A stretch of 64,000 nucleotides of DNA, taken from contig OX421962.1 in assembly GCA_949128115.1 (NCBI GenBank), positions 41,563,745-41,627,744 of the forward strand. Reading direction: 5' to 3'. Each line of letters starts with the position of its first letter. The first letter of the stretch is position 1. The stretch is from Anaspis maculata. Lineage: Eukaryota; Arthropoda; Insecta; Coleoptera; Scraptiidae. Positions 45,394-57,032 of this stretch are shown piece by piece. A program made the position numbers and the translations under genes. The notes below the pieces were generated by a model. It made no database searches, was not told the origin of the DNA, and worked only from the letters and a program-made list of their open reading frames with translations.

Positions 45394-45970
45394 ATGGCTG
45401 AAACGACAAAGCGAATTTTGTATGAATTGATGCTAGAAAAGTTGATAAATAGTCCTGGGGCTATCACGGCTTTACAAAGCTACCTATGTCTATCAGAAGC
45501 TTGATGTTCAAGATGAAGAGAGTTGGTTGACCTGCAAAAACCATTTGATGAATGCTCGTCAAGTGGGGAAAGGGGAAAGGTGTCAAGTCTTCGAAGCGCT
45601 GCCACTACGAGCGAGTTGGTACATGCATGCTACTGAAGTGAATTTGAGAGCGGAAGGCAATCAAGCTACTGCGAAAATATTCGAAGAAGCTTTAGAGTCC
45701 TCTTCCAAAGCTCAGGAAATGCGGGACACTTTAAATGCTTCCAAAGTGTTCCAGCCCGTTAAGCCTCATACGCCTAAAGAAGCAGTTGCTCTTTTAATTG
45801 ACTTGAATTTGACTAAATGTCCATGCGCACTGCAGCAGAAGATCTCGCGCGCCACAGCATGCATAGAAAACGGAACTTTGCTGTCGCTGTCAGAATTTAC
45901 GATTTCAAGGTGTTTTCTTGATTCTTGGGACGTTTTAACCTCTTTAACCATACTTTTACGTGACAGCTGA
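45394..45970 (+). pseudogene. Frameshifted coding remnant of unknown function
   Basis: An ATG in good context (AAGGATGG) at 45394 opens a frame (METTKR-like start, MAETTKRILYELMLEKL) that stops near 45509. An overlapping frame from about 45470 (YKATYVYQKLDVQDEESW) continues to a TGA at 45968-45970 and contains KPHTPKEAVALLIDLNLTKC. One frame shift would join them. The EAVALLIDLNLTK segment reminds me of uncharacterised transposon-associated proteins of Hemiptera, but I cannot name a family. A polyA signal AATAAA is at 46023. The alternatives are a real single-exon gene with an assembly indel, or a decayed TE-derived gene. Confidence 0.4.
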
Positions 45971-46022
45971 CGCTCGGTTCGCTTTCAAGCGCTGTCGAAA
46001 TTCTCGTTAGCGGAAGTTGTGC

Positions 46023-46028
46023 AATAAA
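46023..46028 (+). terminator. Polyadenylation signal of the 45394 locus
   Basis: AATAAA 53 bases after the TGA at 45970. Confidence 0.35.
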
Positions 46029-46547
46029 ATATGGCGGGTAATTTGAAATTGTTTTGGATTCAAAAACCCTATTCTAAATTGCTTCGCATAAACTTCACAG
46101 CAAGATTTTCCATTTCATTATGGTGAAAAGTAGATCAGGTATTTCTTTTTACACACTTGCTATGTTATACATTCGTTGAAATTGTCAATTTGCACCTTGA
46201 ATTGATCATTTTACAAAGTCATTCAACATGCATATTCTTATGGGAGTTTCAACTCAGCACATGTGGCTGTCTCTCTCCCCGATCTGCGACTGCGCTCTGA
46301 ATAATTAATATGGTCAATTCAAATTGGAAGTTTGTCATCTGCAAACATGCAATCGGAATTCGAATTCCAAGTCGGGGTCGTGCCGAATTCGAAGTGCGTT
46401 GTAAACGCGAGTTCACATAGAGCACGATGAGATATCCACTTCGCAATCGGATTCCGAATTGTGCCGAAATCCGATTGGTTGTAAATGTAGCTTTAAGCCA
46501 TGGATGACAGTAACCATCTTCCAAAACGATTTTCTGTTTTTGTCAAC
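46029..46547. other. Spacer, no gene recognised
   Basis: AT-rich. GGAATTCGAATTCC-type and ATTCCGAATT words recur near 46355-46480 in both orientations, suggesting a degraded inverted repeat. Confidence 0.4.
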
Positions 46548-46723
46548 AGTAATATCACAAGTGCTTAGATTTTCACGATAATTTTGGTCAGGCGATCGAG
46601 AGTGCTGATTGTAGCGATAAATGCCCGACTCCGTAGGAGAAGGGCATTTATCCAGGGACAATCAGCCCGAGGGAAACGCCTGGCCAAAATTATCTGGGAA
46701 AATCTCGAGCACGAGTGATATTT
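46548..46723. mobile_element. MITE-like inverted repeat (~176 bp)
   Basis: AATATCAC..GTGCT.AGATTTTC and ATAATTTTGGTCAGGCG pair with CGCCTGGCCAAAATTAT and GAAAATCTCGAGCAC..GTGATATT. The centre has an inner hairpin (AAATGCCCGACTCC with GGAGAAGGGCATTT). Confidence 0.7.
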
Positions 46724-46922
46724 TGAAGATTATTACATAAAAGAAGTCCGAAGTGACAGTTGTCAGATTTTGTTGTTTACATGAATTTTATTCCGTTGCT
46801 ATTGACAGTGGGATTTAGATAAGTGAATATTATCCTTGTAGGTCTAATAATCAAGGGCGTTGTATGTAATAATCGCTATTATTTCACTGTTATGGTTCAA
46901 ATCGTTAGTACATTTCACTGTC

Positions 46923-48390
46923 AGGGTCGAGGAACACAACGCAATATGTTTAGAGAATGTATCATGCACCAGTGGCGTACCAGACGGCTGCGAAGGGGCC
47001 AAAAAGCGATTTTTCGCAAAGTCTTATGATAAACCGTGACTAACACTTTTTTTGACATGTTTGTGACAAAAATGCTTTCATGACTTTTTTGCAATTTCTG
47101 AACAAATCGCACATCCTGATTTAAAAAAAAATAATGAAATTTTGATAGAGACGTGTTTAACCGATTTTATCAGAAAAAAAACATGATTTTTTTACCTTCA
47201 AAATTGATGTTTTGTAATTCCATCATCGTCCAATGTATTTATATCTATGATTTTGACTTAGACAAGTTGCTTTGGGCTATTTCACACATAAATATTATTT
47301 GCTGAAACTTTTTCGCGTTTTCACAAAGTCACGGAGTTATTTTATTTCCTGAGATGTTGCATGTCAAAGCTTGATGTGACGAAACGTGCTATTACACAGA
47401 AAAAATTAGGCTATGGTCAGAATAAAGCGTTGAGTTGGTACTTTATCTATTCCAAGACATGGAAATAGTTATCTCTATCAAACAAAATAAAAAAACTAGA
47501 ATCGGAGCCGTATTTTAGTCGTGACAACATTTTCCTTTAGACATTGCGAGCTTCTGAAATTGAATTTCTTCATGATGCACGTTTTGGAACAAAACTACGG
47601 TGTGACTTTGTAACATCGATAGAAACTTCTGGTGTATGAAATTCATTTATAAAATAGTTCAAATAAACAATCTATGTCAAAGTTGTGATCATTGGTGATT
47701 TCAACCACAATGGGAATGGAGCTAAAAAATGACAAATTCATAGGTCGAAACTTCGCGTTTTTTCACGAAATTTATTCCGCAATGTCGGAAGAAATTATGT
47801 CATGACTAAAATTCGGCTCCGATTCCATTTTTTTCTATTTTGTTTCATAGAGAAAACTGTTTTTATGCCTTGAAATGAATATAGTACCAAATCAAAGCTA
47901 CATTCTGACCAAAGACTAATTTTTTCTGTGCAACAGAACATTTCGTCACATCAAGCTTTGACATGCAACATCTCAAGAAATAAAACCACTCCGTGACTTT
48001 CTGGAAACGGGAAAAAGTTTCAGCAAATGATATGTGTGTGCGAAATAGCCCAAAGCAACTGTCCAAGTCAAAATCATAGTTATAAATACACTGGACAATG
48101 ATGGAACTAGAATTACAAACATCAATCTCGACATCAGTTTTGAGGGTAAAAAATCACGTTTTTTTCTGATAAAACCGGTTTAACACGTCTCTATCAAAAT
48201 TTCATACTTATTTTTAGAATCAGGATGTGCGATTTGGTCAGAAATGATACCAAACATATCAAAAAAGTGTAAGTCACGGTTTACCATAAGACTTTGTGAA
48301 AAATCGCACCTCGGCCCCTTCGCAGCCGTCTGGTACGCCACTGGTGCATGACACATTCTCGAAACTTATTGCGTTGTGTTCCTCGACCTT
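46923..48390. repeat. Foldback (1468 bp) with internal hAT-like termini
   Basis: Arms ~46923-47560 and ~47765-48390 pair. Inside each arm sits a hAT-type terminus, CAGTGGCGTACCAGACGG at 46970 and its complement ending at 48343. The pairing continues about 47 bp outside those termini (GTCGAGGAACACAACGCAATA with its complement), so the palindrome is larger than the hAT-like element. Confidence 0.8.
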
Positions 48391-49333
48391 AAACTTCCAC
48401 TGAATATATACTTCAGTGGAAAAAGTATAAAAAAGCAACGATTTAAAAAATGGTAATTTTTTGACATTCGCGACCTCTAAGGAAGCACGCCAGTTGCGGG
48501 TCCCATCGGGGTAACACTTCTTAAAAATTACCTAGATAGGTACCTACTACTCACGTGCAAAAGCGTTTTGCATCGGAATGAAATGCAAGGTTGGTTCCCC
48601 TAACGTTAATTCGTACTAAAATATGAATATTGATTGCGAGTTACGTCTTAGCATGCTTGCTTCACTTACGGGGACTGTTTTTCTTCGAAAAAAGTATAGC
48701 TGTGGTCCTTATAAGTGGAGTGAACGATTTGAACCGTGGCAGTGAAATGTATCAATGATTTGAACCATAACAGTGAAATGATAGCGACAAAAACAAAATC
48801 GTCTTGGAATATGGTTACTCTGTGAACGCACTATACTTTGAAACCGACTATAGAAAAAGCCAATGAGGGGATTTTTTGGGACTTTGGATATGTTACATAG
48901 GATGAAATTCTGCGTCGATAATCAATCATAAAATTTCATGATTTAATTTTTTTGACCCGCGCTACAAGTGTTATTCTAGCGCTCAAAGTTTCTTTATTGT
49001 TACTACCTGAAGGCTGAAGGGTATTATTGTTTTTGTTAAGGTTTTGTTGTAGGTATTGGCCAGCGCCAGTAGTCACCATCAAAGCTCAAAAGAGAGCTCA
49101 AAGCATCAACAAAATAATTTACGATTGGGAGTTGCATTTGCATCAAATCCAAGGTTGCGGTGCCACGTTCATGGTTCATGCAGCCAGTGACACGACCTGT
49201 CGATGTCGACGAAAGTGACAGTTCAGTCTGACAGAACGGTCGCACACATCAGTGATTGGTGTTTGTGATTTCATTAATGCCAAGAATTCTCATAAATTTC
49301 ATGATTTAAACCATTTTCAGTTGAATTTCCAAC
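48391..49333. other. Region upstream of the sorting nexin gene
   Basis: No exon recognised. The 5' UTR and promoter of the sorting nexin should lie at the right edge. No TATA box could be singled out. Confidence 0.4.
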
Positions 49334-52300
49334 ATGGTAAGCCCTCCTTTGTATTACTGCCGCGGACAAAACGCAATAATTCATCAAAATTATGCCCGGT
49401 TTCCCGACGTGGAACAGAGGGGCGTTTATTGTATAAAATAACCTCTTATCAAAGGAAATCCTTAATTGGATAATAAATACGTTTCAGACGGACAATGAGG
49501 ACGGAAACAACGTCCCCTTAACGGACAACACCCTAATTGTGGATATTTCCGATGCCCTTAGCGAAAAAGATAAAGTTAAATTCACCGTTCACACCCGGAC
49601 CACCATGAAGACGTTTCAGAAAAGCGAATTCCTAGTTGTAAGACAACACGAGGAGTTTATATGGCTGCACGACCGCTACGAGGAGAGCCCAAAATATGCT
49701 GGTTATATTGTAAGTGTCTGCCGAGTGCTCAGTACGCAGGGTGATGTTGTGATTTCTAGATACCTCCTCCGCCGCCCCGTCCAAATTTCGATGCGTCTCG
49801 TGAAAAGCTGCAGCGCTTAGGTGAAGGTGAAGGCACAATGACTAAGGAAGAGTTCACTAAAATGAAGCAAGAATTAGAAGCGTATGATATTTCCATATAT
49901 TGTTGACTTGTCATTTTTAATACACACATTCCAGTGAATACTTGGCTACATTCAAAAAGACCGTGGCCATGCATGAGGTGTTTCTGACACGACTCGCAAG
50001 TCATTCGGTTTTTAGAGATGACTCCCATTTGCACGTTTTCCTAGAATACGATCAAGATTTATGTGCACGTCCAAAAGGGAAGCTGCAGCAACTCGGCGGC
50101 TTTGTCAAGTCGATAGGAAGCACCACCGATCAGTACTATCTCAATGCTACTGTGCGTGACGTCAACGATTTCTTCGAACAGCAGATGAACTCTTTGACAG
50201 AGTATCATGGACAATTAAAAGAAGCCACAACACGTACTGATAAAATGACTGAAAAACATAAAGGTTTGTTGTTTGTTTTCTTGATGTTCGCACTGAATAA
50301 ATGAAAATGTTTTTATTATTTTTTGCAGAACTTGCCGATAGTTACATAAAAATATCAGCTAGCATATTGCAGCTTGCTAACAATGATCCCGGACCATTAG
50401 ATAAGTTTTTGGCAAAAGTTTCGGATACTTTTGAGAAAGCCAGGGTGAGTTCGTTTTTATCTTGATTAGATAAGAAAAACATGTTGCACGAGAGCTGGAA
50501 AATGTTGTTCATCAACATTCTACAAAATGTTACGAATTCACTTTCCACTACGGGGGTCTCCAGAATGGTTCATTTGATCACAGCATAGATTTCCATTTGG
50601 AAGAGCTTCATTGATATGCTGCTGTGTAACTAGCAGTTCTTTTATGTAATTTATAATTTTCATTTTAAATTTTAATTACAGAAAATAGAGAGCAGGGTGG
50701 CAAGTGATCAAGACCTGAAATTAGCCGACACTCTGAGATATTACATGAGAGACAGCCAGGCAGCCAGGGCACTCTTGGTGAGACGTTTAAAATGCCTGGT
50801 CACTTATGAAACTGCAAATCGTACCTTGGAAAAAGCTCGACACAAGAACAAGGACATCCATGCGGTAGGTTTTCTTATTTATTTCAGTTCAAACCAAAAC
50901 TTAGTTTTTTGCAAATTATAAATATCAGTTTAGTAACTAATTTGTTGCAAAGTTGTCTAAAATCCAGTTTTGTAAACTCACTAATGTTGTTTTTTAAATG
51001 TTACGCTTCCTTCACACAGGCACCTGAAATTCAAGAGGTATTTATTATTAATAGTTTAATGAATGGTTTGGAATGTTGAAGCAATGCAATTGCATGTTCT
51101 ATTTATTTATTTTTTATAATAATAATGATTACTTTGGTTTGGCTTCTGAAGCATTTTGTGTTGATGCATGTTTTAGAATAGAATAGAACAAAATAATTTT
51201 GGTAATTCCGCTACATTCAATCTAAAAAAAGTTGACGCCTGCAAATTTTGAACCTGAGATCTTGAATTGGATAAGTACATGAAAAACGTATTTCTCTCAA
51301 TGAAGTGCACTATTTTTTCAAAAACTCAAAATTCGTGAACTCTTTGTTTTGGAATGTTTGGCATTGCAATTCTTAGTAAACTGATGGAGTAATTTCTCCC
51401 TATTCACTCAGTTAAATGTAGAATACAAGACAATATTTTAATCTACTCCAAAAAGTTTCCTATTAGAGAATCTGCTGAAACTTTTGACAAACATCTCAAA
51501 TACAACTCTGGCACTGTGATTTTTTTTTAAATATCACCTACTCCTATGTAGAAACATCAGGGATGTGTCATAGTCATCAAATTTTCAGTGGCGTAGATAA
51601 AAAAATAGAAAGTTGGCAACGGATCAGTTATCTTAGTTACTGAAGATTGTTCCAGCGAAATGAGCTAGCCTTACGGCATTTTATTTCAAATACTACTAAA
51701 AAAATCTAGAATTTTTTCGTATCATGTATTTTTCAAAACCCCTAATTTGGTGGATTTCAAATGTTTTTCTTTGCATACAATCTTATGTGCAATCACAGTA
51801 CCATCATGCCTGGCTACCTCCTCGCTGTCCCGCTATCAATTTTATGTCTGTCACTGTCACTAAAACACTAACCGTGGGTTCCACAAAAAAGATAATACAG
51901 ATTAGTTTATTCGCGATTTTTCTTTGTCAATTTGTAGCTGACTGATCAATGGAAATGCTGGTTTATCCCTCAATAATGAAAAGATGATGAGTTTAGTACA
52001 GATTTCAGGCATTTTTTGTGGTTAATCGCCTAGCATTCAGCAGAAAAAAGTTCAGTTAATCTGCAATCAGCCTTGATCGCTTATCATCTTTTTTGTGGAA
52101 CTGACGGTAAAGATGGATTTGAGCTACAACATTCAACGTGTCGCTTGCAAGTCTTGCGACACTACCGCAGACCAATAAGAGATTTCAGTATGTTCGTTCC
52201 TCCATTAAAATACTGATTTTCTATTGGTATGCGACAGTGCTGCCGGTGACACGGTGAAGCTTTGTGAAACCGTGAAACCAACTTTGGGCTTCGATCTTGT

Positions 52301-52895
52301 CAGTTACCTATTTTTGTTCCGTTTTTTTCCCGATAAATCGGAAATCAACTCATGGCATGAAAATGCTTATCTGTTTGATGCGGCGTGCATTTTACTAAAG
52401 AATATAAAGCGAAGTGATCACGATCCCTTTGCCAGCTCAGATAGAATACGTATTTATGTCTCATGTTTTACATTCTATAGTGAAATGTGACACAACTAGC
52501 AACTAGGTACTATAGGAAAGTACCTACAGGGAAAGTACCGATTCTTTTACTGTAGTGCATTAACCTGGGTAGTTTTCGCACTTTTTTTTAATATTCGTAT
52601 ACTTATGTCCCCCCGTTTCTCATATAATTATAGGCGGAAGCTGCTCAGTCTCAAGCATGCGAGCAATTTGAAGCCATTTCGGCACAGGCCAAGGAAGAGC
52701 TTTTGGATTTCAAGACAAGGCGATTGCACGCCTTCCGGAAAAGGTGAACATTTTTATTTGTGCTCCTCCTCTCGTACACTGACACTGAATTATTTTTGCA
52801 GTTTGATTGAATTGGCTGAGCTAGAAATTAAACATGCCAGAACTCAGCAAGATCTACTACGTAAATCTCTTCAAAGTTTAAGAGAGCTGCTTTAA
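49334..52895 (+). CDS. Sorting nexin, SNX5/SNX6 type (PX-BAR)
   Basis: Coding exons: 49334-49336 (ATG only), 49488-49709, 49760-49881, 49935-50263, 50329-50444, 50682-50864, optionally 51020-51037, then 52634-52743 and 52802-52895. It encodes 392 residues without the small exon and 398 with it (human SNX6: 406). All phases agree. The PX domain spans residues ~20-170, starting [18 protein letters not shown], with EEFIWLHD and the long helical insertion ([15 protein letters not shown]...[13 protein letters not shown]) that marks the SNX5/6/32 group. The rest is the BAR domain ([11 protein letters not shown]... to KSLQSLREL). These proteins pair with SNX1/2 in the endosomal ESCPE-1/retromer coat for retrograde sorting, and the atypical PX binds cargo tails rather than PI3P. 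Identification is firm; the paralogue cannot be assigned. Confidence 0.95.
51020..51037 (+). other. Candidate 18-nt microexon in the sorting nexin gene
   Basis: CACACAG|GCACCTGAAATTCAAGAG|GTATTT. It is bounded by a good acceptor and a weak donor, in phase 0 on both sides, and would add six residues (APEIQE) in the BAR domain between KNKDIHA and AEAAQ. Skipping it gives the usual protein. Confidence 0.35.
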
Positions 52896-54399
52896 TCTCG
52901 GTGATAACATTTTAATTTGTTTCTGAGAATATATTACTTTTCGTACATTCCTTTTTCTTTGTCGTAATTGTTAATGATAAGGAATGTCCCATTATTCATT
53001 ATTATTACTGTAAAACTCTTTGTATTGTTTTGGTTATATCAAATTCTATGATTATTATAAATGAAAAAGTACGAAAAATATCGTATCGCATATTATAATG
53101 TATGTTGTTTATATTTGAGTAAAAAAAGTATGTAATTGGTCGTTTTATTAATTAATGAATTTAAGAGTCCTCTACAGTTCAGAGGTTAGTGATACTGAAA
53201 TGGACACTGCACTTGGTGGCAATAGCGCAAACATTGGTAGAATGGCACAAAAAATTAGCGTTTTGGATTGAGAACGGGCTTCTCGCTAAAGTGCTTGAGC
53301 TCCTACAAAACCACTTTTTAATATCGTGTTATAATTCACCCTGTAGAATGAATCGAATACATTCACAACTTGATTCACAATTTTCAAATTTCTCATAATT
53401 TTCTCACAATTTTATTTCAAAAATTTTACTGAAATAAAATCTCTTTAAATTACGGAAAAATTTCTTCAGGAAATATGAATTTTCCGGAAAAACCTAAAAG
53501 CCTTTTCCAAATCACCTCATTGTAAAAATCGTCAATTGCGATTTCACAAATACCCCCCCCCCCCACAAAACTAATTCAAGTTGAAATGTTACAAAAAAAA
53601 GGCAATCCCCGAGCAGGAAAGAACGTCTGAGTTGAGTCCTCCATCAAACGCGGGTCGTTCTGGTCAAAACCTGGGTGAGCGGCCGTCTCGGGTGGTACCG
53701 CCGGCTAGGAGAAAATTTTAAAATTTTCTGCAGACTTATTTCGATTTTTTGTTGTGTTGCTTTCTGTCGAATTTGGTTCCAGTCCATCGGAAATATTTTG
53801 AATAATTGAATGAGAAAATTTTAAACTTTGACAGATGACTTAATATTTTGACGGCATGATAAACACTGTCAATATTTCGATAATGATAATATGTTAACAT
53901 CCCTGGTTAACATATTTATCGAAATTTGATATTTTGACAACTATCGACATATTGAGACCACTTTTCTTACAACAGTTCTAAATATAGTTTTTCAAAGGCT
54001 TTCAAATGGCATATCGCAAGTGAAGACTGAAGTTGCGTGAGATAAATAGCTCCAGTTATTTTTTGACAGTGCACTTCCCATTTGACAGATGATAGCCAAA
54101 ATAGATTTTTCTAGAACCCTAGGAGGGGCTCACCGCAGAGTGAAGCGTGAAGCTATGACTATATGCCAAACTTCAACTCCATGGGACCAACGGATCAACA
54201 GTTATCGTGAGAGATTACATATACACATACATCGAGACACACTACATATTATAAACACATCAGTATACACACACATGCATACGTACATACAGAGACAGAC
54301 ATCACTCTCAAAATGGTCTCGAAACCTGATCGTGTTGGGGAATCTCAAAACAGATACCTACGTCGTCGTCTCTTAGAAATCAAGGCATGAAATGATAAG
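52896..54399. other. Downstream of the sorting nexin; small palindrome near 53900
   Basis: TATTTCGATAA and TATGTTAACA near 53873-53898 pair with TGTTAACATA and TTATCGAAAT-like sequence near 53906-53926. A C10 run lies near 53552. No gene recognised; the 3' UTR of the sorting nexin starts at 52896. Confidence 0.45.
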
Positions 54400-55035
54400 A
54401 GAGTTTTTTGGCTACAAAATGACGTAATGGATATTTCGTAGGGCTCATCGCATGTCGAAGTTTGCACTGCAGTTTACTCAAATTCACGCAATGTGCAAAT
54501 TCCCTTTTGAAAAAACTACTCACGGAAACCTGAACCGTGTCGATTTTGAAGATGGATCTACACGTTGAAAATGGTCCTAATCGTCATAGGGGACCTCAAA
54601 ACGGATATATCCGTCGAAATCTCGAAAATAATTTTCAGCGCTTTCACAATACTTCCCCTCCTCGTTGGGTGGTGGGTCGGGAAAGTAAAAAGATCATATC
54701 GTCATTGTTGAACATCTGACCTGAAAAATTCAAAAACCGTTTCGAGATTAGACATCAGGCTTCATAAATGATTCATTAGAAATCGAAAAAAAATCATCAC
54801 AGAAACGGGGATCGGTCGAACTTGGCACAGTTTTGCAATGTTTCACATTCCACCCTGTAAAAAAAGTAATTGAAATCAAAAACCTAATCTCGTCAATGAG
54901 ATGGATTGCCAAAAGATGGATCTAAAAAACTGTGAAAACAAATTCAAAATCAGTTGTGTCAATCTAAAGTTACGTCAGTTTGAAAAAGGGCAAAATTTTC
55001 GATACCGTCATTTCAGTTGTTGAGCAGTTTAGATA
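54400..55035. repeat. Truncated copy of the 21972-23099 foldback
   Basis: Contains the loop and right arm only: GGATATATCCGTC, GTGGGTCGGGAAAGTAAA, CAGAAACGGGGATCGGT and GATACCGTCATTTCAGTTGT in the same order, ending TTGAGCAGTTTAGATA. Confidence 0.8.
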
Positions 55036-55704
55036 AGTACTAAATACCAATAATTTAAAACTGGGTAGCTTCACATACTTAGGTACATATTATAGGGTTA
55101 TAGATGGGTTATAGGGTATAATACCTCTACAGTGTATCCTAGAACTTGCACTCTGTCCAAATCAGTTTAGGGAAATTTAAATTGTGTCTGAGTGATGAGA
55201 TTTATTTCGTCTTAGAATAAGTCAACACACATTTTTCTGATTAAGTAATTACAGATATCTTCGAAATAAACAACAGCAAAAATACAGAAAAAGAAAGAAA
55301 GGTCACACAAGTAGGTAGGAAGGTATAGGTACACTGAATATGAAAAAACAAGATGAGCAAAGAAAATAATGTATAAAAAAAAACAATTTCAAATAACATG
55401 CAAGTTTCTAATTAATTAATTACATAATTACAATCCACAAATTAATTAAAACGGCTATTCGATCCAGGTGGTGGGCTGGCGTACGTCCGACTTTTACGCC
55501 ATGTGTTGTGTCTATTCGGTTCAGTCAATGATTAACAGATGACGCAAGCATGCCGCAAATCTGGTTGCATAATATTGTTGCTTGGAGCTTGAAAATGCAG
55601 CAGATTCATTTTTTTTTGTCCAGGAATATTAGCGGAACTCAGCAGCCGGCTTTTGTCGGCCGTCGATCGGCCTTTCTGTCCGGCTACCACACTAAATATA
55701 CTAA
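55036..55704. other. AT-rich spacer, no gene recognised
   Basis: Low-complexity AT-rich sequence; no exon or element ends found. Confidence 0.4.
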
Positions 55705-55885
55705 AGGTGCGTTCAGTCAGCTTATTTAGCCGCAAGTTTTAATTTTAGCCTCGATTTTAGCCGTAAGCGCTGCATCGCCTATCGACTGTTCTGAGGAGGC
55801 TGGTTCATCATAAGAGCCAATGGGCGTCGCTGCGTTTGCGACTAAAATTAAAACTTGCGGCTCAATAAGCTGACTGAACGCACCT
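55705..55885. mobile_element. Harbinger-like MITE, copy 3 (181 bp)
   Basis: AGGTGCGTTCAGTCAGC ends and perfect TAA duplication (55702-55704 and 55886-55888). It is slightly longer than the other two copies because of a short internal duplication (TTTTAGCC). Confidence 0.85.
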
Positions 55886-55946
55886 TAAGAGTAGACGTTT
55901 TCTAGGATTCTAGAAATAATGTAGTACTTGAGTAGATCATGCATGT

Positions 55947-57010
55947 GTTTCAAAAAAAACTTCCTCGGTTTTTTGACACCTGTATTTAAATATTGGAAAT
56001 GATACGGTTTCTTCTTCAAGTCCGAATAATATGATTTGATATCTGGGGTGCGATTCTCCAGTTATTTGAATAACTTTCCGTGTACGAATCTTCTTGGTTT
56101 CGTGTGCATTTGGGCTGTCGGAAAGGAGAATTTGTATACGAAAACTTTTCGAACACGTTCGAGAATCGCACCGTTGATTATGATCATATTTATGGATGTG
56201 TATATTTTCAAACCTCCCACCTCAGATTTTTTGGCACCAATTTTCATTTTCCAAGAAAACGCCGAAGCAGGTCGATTTTCATTTCAAGTGGGACATCTAG
56301 GACACGTACCTATTGCCAAATCTTTATCTTCAAACCCTTCGCCCCCACCCTACCCTAGTTTGGAATTTCAAATAGCCATTAGATACATCAAATTGAAGAT
56401 TATATTAAAATTCTCATTCTGACAAGCATATTTAAGTTTTTTATTCCATTCCTAGAATTCTCAAATTCTCTCATTGTTAATTAAAGGAAAGCTCTTTCCC
56501 TAGTAACTCCCGATCCTTGAGAATCGATTTTCTAGCAAAAACAGGTCGATAGATATTTACATCTGAAACACGTATTGCCACATTTTCATTTTCTACCCCT
56601 TTGTCTCCACCCTACCCTACTTTAAAAGGATAAAGGGATGGGTTTCAAATTTTTTAAAATACATCTGACAAAAAGATAATTTTATCAACTTCAATTTGAT
56701 GTGTCACCTGCGAAATTTTGGATAGGGTAGGGTAGGTTAGGGTGAAGGCGAAGGGTTTGAAAATGAAAATTCTGCAATTCGTGTCCTGGAGGTCCCCCTT
56801 CAAATAAAAATTGACCTGTTTCGGCGTTTTACGGGAGAAAAAGTTGGTGGCAAAAAATCTGAAGTACAAAGTTTGAAAATGAACACCATGTCGGTATATG
56901 ATCATAATCACATATCAAATAATATTATTCGGACTCAGAAGGAAAAGTCGCATCATTTCCAATATTTAAATACAGGGTGTCAAAAAAACGTGAAAGTTTT
57001 TTTTGAAACA
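55947..57010. repeat. Degenerate foldback with CAGGGTGTCAAAAAAAC ends
   Basis: Outer arms pair GTTTTTTGACACCTGTATTT and AATATTGGAAATGAT with ATCATTTCCAATATT and AAATACAGGGTGTCAAAAA. Interior arms share AAAACGCCGAAGCAGGTCGA-type and CCCTACCCTA-type sequence with the family at 13703-14524. Overlapping frames at 56036-56422 are not genes. Confidence 0.65.
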
Positions 57011-57032
57011 TTCTGTAGGTATATACTACAAG

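Noticed and set aside
56036..56422. 128-residue open frame
   Set aside because: Lies in a foldback arm related to 13703-14524; overlapping frames on both strands show the same mirrored pattern.
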